64,000 nucleotides of DNA from Acanthopleura granulata. Its lineage: Eukaryota > Mollusca > Polyplacophora > Chitonida > Chitonidae. Positions 26,335 through 37,500 of the stretch are shown here, one piece after another. A program made the position numbers and the translations under genes. The stretch is from the NCBI GenBank assembly GCA_016165875.1, contig JABBOT010000022.1, positions 3,375,333-3,439,332 on the forward strand. Direction: 5' to 3'. Every line of letters begins with the position of its first letter. Position 1 is the first letter of the stretch. Under the pieces are notes generated by a model, which was not told the DNA's origin, made no database searches, and saw only the letters and a list, made by a program, of their open reading frames with translations.

Positions 26335-26590
26335 GATTGTGCACGGCTCCAAGTGGCTCATATGGTTAAAGGGCTGGTTCGCTGTGACTATCAGGCCTTT
26401 GATCAAAGAGGTCAAGTTCGAATCCATTTCTCACTGTTTTAGCTGGGGCTTTAAGGCTGGAGGTTTGTCAGGTACCAGGTGAAGGTCTGTGGTATACTCG
26501 GGTTTCCTCCACCCATAAACCTGACCATTGTCATGGAAGTAAAAAAATCCTTGCGCACAGCGTGAAACACCAATCAAATAATGGAGTAAT
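26335..26590 (+). mobile_element. tRNA-derived SINE, variant tail
   Basis: A Pol III A-box-like 'gtggctcatatgg' and a B-box 'aagttcgaatcc' are followed by a 'gggtttcctccacccataa' block and the tail 'cgtgaaacaccaatcaaat'. It splits the 20-bp array from the 48-bp array. The middle differs from the common family, so it may be a second subfamily. Confidence 0.75.
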
Positions 26591-27135
26591 GACTGGACTT
26601 TGCCTTGTTTCAGGCTCTTAAGCCATGTAAACATTGATCCCAGTGATGTTGCCTTGTTTTCAACCCACGAGCACTAAAGCTCATAATATGACCATGTTTT
26701 GCTTTGTTACAAACCCATAACCACCAAACCCTTTAATTACTGTGGTTTGGCTTGTTGCACCCCCATAAACACTGAAACATATAATGACCATACTTTGCCC
26801 TGTTTCAAACCCATAAATGCTGAAACTTGTTACTTGTATAGACCTTACCATACTCTGTTTCAGACCCCACACTGAACCCTGATAAAGGTGTTAGTTTGCC
26901 TTGTTTCAAACGCACAAACACTGAGCTTTGATAATGACCATATCTTACCCGGTTTCAAGTCCACAAGCAGTGATCCCTATTATAACCATAGTTTTGCTTG
27001 TTTCAGACTCACAAGCACTGAACCTGATAATGATCATGTTGCCTTGTTTCAAACCCACACACATGGAATCAGATAATAACTGTGCTTTGCAAGTAGATCC
27101 CTATAACGGTCATACTCTGCCCTGTTTCAGACTCA
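26591..27135. repeat. Diverged left part of the 48-bp minisatellite
   Basis: Units of about 48-65 bp carrying 'ttgccttgtttcaaaccc' and 'gaccata' blocks. Much more diverged than the units to the right. Confidence 0.8.
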
Positions 27136-28505
27136 CAATCGTTGATCCCTATAATGGCCACACTTTGCCTATTTCAGACCCACAATTGTTGATCCCTATA
27201 ATGGCCACACTTTGCCTATTTCAGACCCACAATTGTTGATCCCTATAATGGCCACACTTTGCCTTGTTTCAGACTCACAATCGTTGATCCCTATAATGGC
27301 CACACTTTGCCTATTTCAGACCCATAATCGTTGATCCCTATAATGGCCACACTTTGCCTATTTCAGACCCACAATTGTTGATCCCTATAATGGCCACACT
27401 TTGCCTATTTCAGACTCACAATTGTTGATCCCTATAATGGCCACACTTTGCCTATTTCAGACCCACAATCGTTAATCCCTATAATGGCCACACTTTGCCT
27501 ATTTCAGACCCATAATCGTTGATCCCTATAATGGCCACACTTTGCCTATTTCAGACCCACAATTGGTGATCCCTATAATGGCCACACTTTGCCCTGTTTC
27601 AGACTCACAATCGTTAATCCCTAAAGTGGTCATACTTCACCCTGTTTCAGACTATCATTGGTCCCTGTATTGGTCATACTTCACCCTATTTCAGACCATA
27701 GTTGATTACTGTATTGGTCATACTTTGCCTGTTTCAGACCCATAATCGTTGATCCCCGTAACGGTCACACTTTGCCCCGTTTCAGACCCACAATCGTTGA
27801 TCCCCGTAACGGTCACACTTTGCCCCGTTTCAGACCCACAATCGTTGATCTCCGTAACGGTCACACTTCGCCCCGTTTCAGCCCCCCAGTCGTTAATCCC
27901 CGTAACGGTCACACTTTGCCCCGTTTCAGACCCACAATCATAGATCTCCGTAACGGTCACCCTTTGCCCCGTTTCAGACCCACAATCGTTGATCCCTGTA
28001 ACGGTCACACTTTGCCCCACTTCAGATCTACAATCGTTGATCCCTGTAACGTTGACACTTTGCCCCATTTCAGACCCACAATCGTTGATCTCCGTAACGG
28101 TCACACTTCGCCCCGTTTCAGCCCCTCAGTCGTTAATCCCCGTAACGGTCACACTTTGCCCCGTTTCAGACCCACAATCATAGATCTCCGTAACGGTCAC
28201 CCTTTGCCCCGTTTCAGACCCACAATCGTTGATCCCTGTAACGGTCACACTTTGCCCCACTTCAGATCTACAATCGTTGATCCCTGTAACGTTGACACTT
28301 TGCCCCATTTCAGACACACAATCGTTGATCCCTGTAACGTTGACACTTTGCCCCGTTTCAGACCCACAATCGTTGATCCCTGTAACGTTGACACTTTGCC
28401 TCATTTCAGACCCACAATCGTTGATCCCTGTAACATTCACACTTTGCCCTGTTTCAGACCCACAATCGTTGATCCCTGTAATGGTCACACGTTGGCCTGT
28501 TTCAG
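27136..28505. repeat. 48-bp minisatellite abutting RNF144 coding exon 1
   Basis: About 28 units of 48 bp (some slightly shorter near 27610-27720). A left subfamily (27136-27600) has 'gatccctataatggccac' and a right subfamily (27735-28505) has 'gatccctgtaacggtcac' or its CCGTAACGG form. Every unit ends with a pyrimidine-rich stretch and 'gtttcag' or 'atttcag'. Within the right part, 27841-28080 and 28081-28320 are a 240-bp (five-unit) tandem duplication with only two differences. Because 48 is a multiple of 3, long open frames appear on both strands; they are not real genes. Confidence 0.97.
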
Positions 28506-28517
28506 ATCACTGACACA

Positions 28518-31500
28518 ATGGCTGTGTACTCGGCGAGTAAGAGCAGCGTGGACCTGGCCATCGACCCTCTCATCACGTGTCGCCTCTGTCTGATGGAGTG
28601 CCCCCTACTGGAAATGTACGAACTACACGACTGTAAATGTCTCTACTGCGAAACGGTATGTTCATGTACTTCTTCTTAAATTAATGAGCAGATGTTCATG
28701 GATTGACATGTTTCAGTTATACTGTGTGTAGCGCATGTGTTTAACATATTTGAGGCTGTATGACAAAGTGGTGCATTTGTCGCGACCCAATTTTGGAATG
28801 TTTTTCAAGTTTATACTGTGCGTTTTACCTATCGAGTGCCATACTGTGAAATGGTCTCTACAGTAGCTTGGCAACAGTGGTTAGAGAATGGATATTTTCT
28901 GACTTTATCATCACCATTTTATACAGTCCAAGTTTGTTTCATACCATGGTTACTGTAATCTCTTGCCAGATTAGGTTACAAGGGTTCCAGAAGTGATAAT
29001 TTTCTAGTTTCACCACGCTTAACTGGTTTGGCTTCAGGGTTTTGTATGATGTACAAGCATGAAAGCTCACGCCATAAATTAGGTTAGTAGTTATTGACTG
29101 ATTCATGTGATGTTAATTATTGTCAGGAAAGTAATGAGTACATGTAATTCATTTGTCATGTATCAGTCAAATATACCAAAGGAGAATAAGTTAGGCAGTA
29201 CTCAATAGGTATACTACACCAGCCCTACATGTATACTTGTACTTGTCAGTATTAGTTAACAAATTTTGTAGCGATTTGCTGTGTTGTATGTGTTGCAGAA
29301 GTTAAACTCTTACTGAATACTGAAACACTCAGGTTCTTACAATTATAATATTTGCACATGTTGAAAAGCAATATTTAGCACATTTTTTGTTTGTGATATT
29401 AATATTTGATTAGGGACTTTAAAATGCATTCAGCAAGAGGCCAACTTTGGAATGTCCTGTACAGTCTAGTTTTATCAGTGTAGGCAAGCTGAGTTTGATA
29501 GTGCTGTTCTGTTCTGTTCTGTCATACATCAAACAGAGCTTGCTCAAGTCTGTTATACTCTTGCACTGTTCTCATGGAGTTGTGGTGAAGGTGTGTACAG
29601 TCATTCTGATCTTTGTGGGCTTCTTGCCATTTTTTTTTTTTTTTTTTTTTTTTTATCCCAACTGATTACGTAATCAGGTATAGATTTGTACATTTGTGAC
29701 AGCTGTGATATGGATTAGAATTAGACACTGGCCCAAAACACACATCAGTACATGTGTACTTATATGCACATGTGAAGCTCTTCACTCGCAGATATTCCCC
29801 GGATCTGATAAATGGTATTTTAATGAAACTACATTGAGAGACTAAGCAGAAAACAGTTTAGCACAAATCTGCCAGTAATCAGCAATCTCAGTTTCATGGC
29901 GTTTCACCTGTTGTGTATTTATACTTCTACCTATTTTGTGTTCTGTCACTAATCAATTAAAATACTGGAGCCTGTATTATATGATACGTATGTGACATGT
30001 ATGTATACGCCAGGCCCTAACTCAGGACAGTGTTGAAGGGTAGATACCCTTTTTGGATCTCAAAGGGCACTTAAGAAGTCAGAAAGGGTTAATTTTGGTC
30101 GATTTTCATCTATTTTGGCCCGAGAAAGCCGCTTTTTCATGGTGATTTTTGTAAGGGCTGTGTCCACCTTTCACACACTCTATTTGCCCATATTAGGCCC
30201 TGTGAGTATTTTCCTGTAGCCCATTACAGAAAAGGTGGCTGTACACTTTGTTTAACACATGTATTTCAAGGTTTATTGATCCCTGTCCGGTTAGAGCTGG
30301 CAGAGTGGAGTGATAGTGAGCTCAGTCAGTGACAGGCTCTGATCATTATCAGCCCCTCACGACGTATCTCTAGCTAGCAGTATTGCCTGATGAATGTTGC
30401 AGTGGTGTCTGTGACTTCCCCATTAACCATATCCTTGGGTCTAACAAGAGAGTAAAATGATGATGATGCATTAGGCACCTGTTGTGGCCCTAGGCTAATA
30501 GTATGGACAGTGACTGCTGTACACATACGTACCAGGGGCGTGCAGTGGTGCATACTCTATCTGTATCCATGGCCTTCTTTGGCTATTAACAATAGGGACT
30601 ATTTACATATATATAAAAAAAATCAAATGACAAAAAATAGAGGAAGTCAGAAGAAAGTTTACATTTTGGCACTAGGTTTTGATTTTTGGGATGGGAAAAA
30701 GAAAATCCTAAAATTTATTTCTTCAAAATATATAAAAGCATATGGATTTCCCTCTTGAAAAGCATTGTATGCTCTCAATGTATGCTTGATTATGTTTATC
30801 AAAAAGGTTCCTTGAAAATTTACCTTTGTATTTTTTCATAAACTTGGTTGGCATAGGCTGTACATATCTTCAAAATTATTGTAATCATTTGGAAAACTAC
30901 AGCAAATTTCGCGAAATAATACTTTTAGTGCTGAAACCTGCATTTTTTCAGTAGAATACCATCCCACTTGCCCCCAAAACAGGTCTGAAGACAGCTCTCT
31001 AAGATAAATTAAGTAATTTATTACTTTATTTTATTATTAATTTATTTATTACTACCTGTAGTAGTTTTAAAAGTTGTTGCAGTTCTCTGTATACTTTTGA
31101 TTTTTGTTTTATATGTGTGATTGACAAATGGACATTTTTCTCATGCAGTGTGTTAAACAGTACCTGAATGTGACTATAACTGAGGGCAACATACTGGCTA
31201 TTACATGTCCTGATGCTCAGTGCCGAAAACAGGGCAAAATGGAGGCAAAGGAGGTGAGAGGCATGACCAGTCTTCAATGAATGAATCAGTATGGACTTCA
31301 CCTGACTAAAGATACCAGTGTGTGGAAATAATGGATAGTGTGTTGAGAGTGGCCTTAAATTCCAGACATTCTTAACACATCGTGTCAGTGCTGTGAAAAG
31401 TACTAGGTTGATATGTATTTTGTCAAGAAATGATTAGTTGCAGATAGCTGCACTATATGTGTTAATGTGTTGATCATTGGTGGTTATTTCTTCAGATTGA

Positions 31501-34500
31501 GAAACTCGTGGAGCCGTCATTATTTGACAGATACAGGCGGCTACGATTTCAGCGAGGTAAGCAGACTCGAAAGACGACTGTCTGATGCGTTTGGAAATGA
31601 TGCGAAATGCACGTTGCATTTACATGTATAGCTGTGGAGGAAAAGTGGATTGGAAACTAGATAGGATTAACACTGAACATTAAAGGGGTTTTAGTGCAAA
31701 CAGCTTTCAGTTGTAAGGATAGGCAATACAATCTTCAACATTGTCACATAAAATAATGAATGAATGATAAATGGCATAAGGTTTACAGGAGTACATTGAT
31801 TTTCCTTAATATTTGTGTAATAAATATGTCAACTTCAACCCCCAAAATATATATCCTCAAACTTTTGCATGGTGGTATGCCATACCGACACATACAGCTT
31901 GGACTTTTCTCTGCATCATATAAAAAAATCAGCCGAGATTTTGTTTGGAGCTATGGCTCCTGGAGGTGACGTAATAGCATTTTGTCACCTTAGTAACCTG
32001 CAGGGGGAGTAGGGGTGGGTAGTAACCCTGACAAAAAGTTTTCATCTGTATTCAAAGCAGACAAAATTCTGATATATTTCAACTGGCTGTAAAATGACAG
32101 GATAGAAATTTTATTCGGTATTGCCAACCAAGGCTGTCTCTGTGGCACTATTATCCAGTCAGTGCTCCAGCACTCTTCAAATCTTGGACCCAATTGGTTG
32201 AATTGCACATGTTTAACCTTCAGCAGTATTATAGCCATATAATGCCAAACACATAAAAGAATAATGAGATATTTTCAGTATATGAGTCAGTAACATTACC
32301 AATATATATCATGAACTGACAAAGAGCAGGCTGGGAACATGTAAACACAACAATGTTGGCGTTGTAACCTGTAAGCACAACAATGTTGGCGTTGTAACAT
32401 GTAAACACAACAGTGTTGTCATTGTAAGGTGTAAACACAACAATGTTGGCATTGTAACATGTAAACACAACATCGTTGGCATTGTAACATGTAAACACAA
32501 CAATGTTGGTGTTGTAACATGTAAACACAACAATGATGGCATTGTAACATGTAAACACAACAATGTTGGCATTGTGATAGACCACCATATATATGTACCA
32601 GTCATCAGCCATACCAGTAATGGACACTGCCAGTCTATAATCAAAAGACATTTTTCCATAACAGTGTTCAACACAACCAGACTCTTTCAACCAGTGAAAA
32701 GGCCTGTGCATGTAGAAGCTATGATAATAACCAGTCACATGCTTATCACATGTGTCCACCCATCAATAGGTATTGAGGGGTGATCAGTGAGGTCAGACTT
32801 TTGTTTGACACAGTTTTGTTTTACCAGTCATCTTTTCACAGGGATACAACCTTCTAATTCTTCTGATTTTTGGGACAGATATTAGTCTTGCTGAAAGCAA
32901 AATATTATATTCTGAACTACATGTGTGCCTAGATGTTGTCAGACTGTATGGTGCTTGACTGAACTACATGTGTGCCTAGATGCTGTCAGACTGTGTGGTG
33001 TTTGACTGAACTACATGTGTGTGTAGGTGCTGTCAGACTGTGTGGTGTTTGACAGAACAACATGTGTGCCTAGATGCTGTCAGACTGGGTGGTGTTTGAC
33101 AGAACAACGTGTGCATAGATGCTGTCAGATTGGGTGGTGTTTGACAGAACAACATGTGTGCCTAGATACTGTCAGATTGGGTGGTGTTTGACAGAACTAC
33201 ATGTGTGCCTAGATACTGTCAGACTGGGTGGTGTTTGACAGAACTACATGTATGCCTAGATACTCTCAGACTGGGTGGTGTTTGACAGAACTACATGTGT
33301 GTTTAGATGCTGTCAGACTGGGTGGTGTTTGACAGAACTACATGTATGCCTAGATACTCTCAGACTGGGTGGTGTTTGACAGAACTACATGTGTGTTTAG
33401 ATGCTGTCAGATTGGGTGGTGTTTGACAGAACTACATGTGTGCCTAGATGCTGTCAGACTGGGTGGTGTTTGACAGAACTACATGTATGCCTAGATACTC
33501 TCAGATTGGGTGGTGTTTGACAGAACTACATGTGTGCCTAGATGCTGTCAGACTGGGTGGTGTTTGACAGAACTACATGTGTGTTTAGATGCTGTCAGAT
33601 TGGGTGGTGTTTGACAGAACTACATGTGTGCCTAGATGCTGTCAGACTGGGTGGTGTTTGACAGAACAACGTGTGCATAGATGCTGTCAGATTGGGTGGT
33701 GTTTGACAGAACTACATGTGTGCCTAGATACTGTCAGATTGGGTGGTGTTTGACAGAACTACATGTGTGCCTAGATGCTGTCAGACTGTGTGGTGTTTGA
33801 CTGAACTACATGTGTGCCTAGATGCTGTCAGACTGGGTGGTGTTTGACAGAACTACATGTATGCCTAGATACTGTCAGACTGGGTGGTGTTTGACAGAAC
33901 TACATGTGTGCCTAGATACTCTCAGACTGGGTGGTGTTTGACAGAACTACATGTGTGTTTAGATGCTGTCAGATTGGGTGGTGTTTGACAGAACTACATG
34001 TGTGCCTAGATGCTGTCAGATTGGGTGGTGTTTGACAGAACTACATGTGTGCCTAGATGCTGTCAGACTGTGTGGTGTTTGACTGAACTACATGTGTGTT
34101 TAGATGCTGTCAGACTGTGTGGTGTTTGACAGAACTACATGTGTGCGTAGATGCTGTCAGACTGTGTGGTGTTTGACTGAACTACATGTGTGCCTAGATG
34201 CTGTCAGACTGTGTGGTGTTTGACTGAACTACATGTGTGTGTAGATGCTGTCAGACTGTGTGGTGTTTGACTGAACTACATGTGTGTTTAGATTCTGTCA
34301 GACTGTGTGGTGTTTGACAGAACTACATGTGTGCCTGGTGTACATGTGTGCACCACTGCCTACTGCTGACGGTCCCAGCACTACTTCCCACTAGAACTAT
34401 ATAATGCCCTCACACTAAACCGATGCCCCGTCAACTAATCACAAGCTGAGGTGACATGCGAAACTGGTGTCATTATATACAAAAGATATTAAACAGGAGT

Positions 34501-37500
34501 GGCATGTCACCACAGCTTGTGGTCTGATTGATTTTCAGTGACAACCAAGTGGTGCAATACAGATTCAACTTAAAACGTATATCATTAACCAATGACTTTT
34601 ATTTCCTTGAAAAAAATGAAGTGTGTCAAGGGAGATAATCATTATGATAGCCTCACCTTCTGTCTCATTTGTATATCCATTGGTCAACTGTTACGAGCAT
34701 CAAAAGTTTTTATTTGCACATTTTGATGCCATGTCATTTCATCTCTTTCACTGTCACAGAGAAATATTGATGTTTTGGGCCTGGCTAAACTTGATTTTGC
34801 TCTTTTGCTCTTTTGTTTTTTTTCAGAGGTAGACTTAGATCCCAACCGGACATTTTGCCCGGAGGCAGGCTGTGATACGGTGTGTCATGTGTGCTCGTCT
34901 GCCAGCGGGGAGACCCAGCGGCCAGCTCCTGTTCAGTGTCCTACAGTAAGTAGGTGTAGTCCGCCTCACACTCACCTTGCTGAGTACCGTAGTTTCTTCA
35001 CAGTATGGGATGCTTTTTAGTCAGCTATATGCCATGATGCCTTGCAAGGGCCGTTGTCTTAAGTCATAAACTCTCGGGGTGGAGTATAACAGATTACCAG
35101 TAGTCAGTTAGTGACAGTCCCTACCCTTCCATCAGGCCTCATTTAGCTGTACTTGCTGGGTGAGACGAGGGATACTCCCTGCCAGGTTGTGAAAAGTTTC
35201 ACTTTTTGTTCCACTGTTAGCTACGCACACATTGATAATCCTATAAATTGCAATATTAGACAAAACCTGCGATGCGATGAACTGATGCCTTTCGAGGAAT
35301 TCATCAGTCTGTGAAGTAATGACATCTGTTATCACCGCTAAATGTATTTGTAACTATAAAATTTGAATTACAAAGCAACCGTGACGAAATCTTGTCCAGT
35401 ATCCTGCCATACACAAAACTGAAAGTTTTTTCATATAACTTTTGAATCCGTAAATAATCGGGTAAAAAATATGACTTACTACAGAAGGATGTTTTCTGAG
35501 ATTTTTTAGTATATTTTTAAAACTGAAATGTGTGGACGTTGTTTTTTTTCCTTTAAGATTTAGTGAAATTGTTCACTGAATGATCTAGGGCTTCAGTAAG
35601 TGTGCATTCATAAGGTTTGATAAAGTTTGTGAATCCATGTGTAAGTCCATCACAGGGAAATATCAAGTCAGTGACTTGATACAGATTGACAATAATATAC
35701 ATCCATATTTCTCAGTTCCAAGCGAATTCTTTTAAACCTGAATAAAATGTGCACTGAATTTGTACACTGATCCTTCGTCTAGCTTGTACTGTGTGGTGAT
35801 AGAGAGAAGAAGAAATGCATGTGTTGAAGGCCTCTGATCGTGGAAACTTGATATGGAGCTTCCAATATCCACAACAAAGCTGCAGATTCAGTACAATCCC
35901 AGAAGGGCCCGCGGTTTGCAAGCTTTGACGCTCTACTGTCAGGGTTATTATCACAAGATGTCTGTTGACCTTGATTGAACTAGTCATCTCAACCACATCT
36001 AATGATGTATGTTACAACACTCTTCCAGCATGGTATGCCTACAGGCCCCAATTTCTAGTCTTTCCTAATTCAAAATACTCACTCTTATAATTACCAACAA
36101 CACCTCAGGAAAAAAAGTATTAAAGACTGGCAGGCTTTCCATGAAGACGCCTGTAAACTGAGGGACTACAGCCCGTCACTCTTGACAGGAAACGTTCACA
36201 CCTGTGTTAGCTCATTCTAAGGGAATTACTGCATTGCAAATGAACAGGTTCGACTCTGTCCTAATTCTGGATTTTGCAGTGTTTATAGAATTCATGCTTG
36301 GATACACCTGTGCAAAATTAAGACTTTGCCGCCAATACCAGAACTGTATGAAGTTATGAGTATTTTTTTTTACCATGACAGTTGTGGGCTTGAATTTTTG
36401 TGTAGAAGACGGGAATGGATGAACAAGCAACGGCAAGATTTTCTGCTGATAATGACAGATTAATTATTAAATAGCAGTGAATTATCACTCAACACTTTGA
36501 GAGGTATTCCACTTTGAGTACATATACCTGCTGGTACATATAAGTGTTTGCTTTTGACTTGTCATTTCCATGTGAACGGTAGGCAGAAATATGCCAGCCA
36601 AAGCTCCTCGGAATATTATCAAGAAAATTACAACTGTGTATAACATCAACCACAGCTCCTGATCCCGGCATTCAGCTAAATCACCCTGCCGTCAGTTTGT
36701 TATACATAAAACGAGGTAAATTCATAAATTTGACAAATGCACCAAGGTTAATGTACTGTCAGTGTAATTAATTTCAGGTCTGTCAGTACATTTAACAAGA
36801 TTGAAGGTGAAAACCATTGCACTTACCATAAGGTAGGATCCCATTTGAAAACTTTATCAGGCTGGAAATCGTGTGCCAACACTATGTCAACATGGTGTTA
36901 AAATTTTCATTAGGCTTTTTTTTGGCTGTGTATTTAGACTTTAAATTGCCCAGATAGACCGGGCCAGTGTATATAGCCTTACTGGCAGGCCTATACCATC
37001 TGCTGTGAGCAGTTGCGAGACACCTGTGTGATCTTGTTGGCTTACTTCAGGGCATCTCAGTGATATAGTGTCCCATTTTATGGAGAAATTATGGTAAACA
37101 AATACTGTAACGTTTGTTACACTGCCAGCAGTTGAGCAGTTCATATTCAAAAGGTCTATGTTCAGTCCATTGTCTAATCTTTGTGGCATTTAGCATAAAC
37201 GAAATATTGCAAGGATTTATGGATATGTTGAAGTTTGCATGAAAATTCCATTGAGTTGCTCCCCCTCCCATGTGGGCTGTCATTTCTAATCTGCCTGGTT
37301 CTTTCATTAATGTTGGAACCATTATAATGTTTTTGGGGTGGGTGGGTGGGTGGGGGATTATTTACAAGTAGATTTACAAGTTTAGTGTGATAACCTTAAC
37401 ATACACAAAGCACCATTAATGTGAGCAGCTATTTACTTAGTAATAGATGTTGCTCTTGGCTAATGACACTGTGTGTTTTCTTCAGTGTGGGCTACAGTTC

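Noticed and set aside
27718..28488. Minus-strand open frames of 128 and 120 codons with GQSVTVTGINDCGSE repeats
   Set aside because: Same minisatellite read from the other strand; no start context, no family, and not continuous with any exon.
27772..28593. 273-codon plus-strand open frame (16-residue repeats such as PRFRPTIVDPRNGHTL)
   Set aside because: It is the 48-bp minisatellite read in one of several open frames. 48 is a multiple of 3, frames are open on both strands, and the frame runs into RNF144 exon 1 out of register.
32229..32759. 176-codon minus-strand frame with VVFTCYNAN repeats
   Set aside because: It is produced by the 30-bp intronic repeat inside RNF144 intron 3; the flanking residues show no family.
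25410..34345. Tandem arrays considered as CRISPR
   Set aside because: Repeats are directly head-to-tail without unique spacers, in an intron-bearing animal genome.
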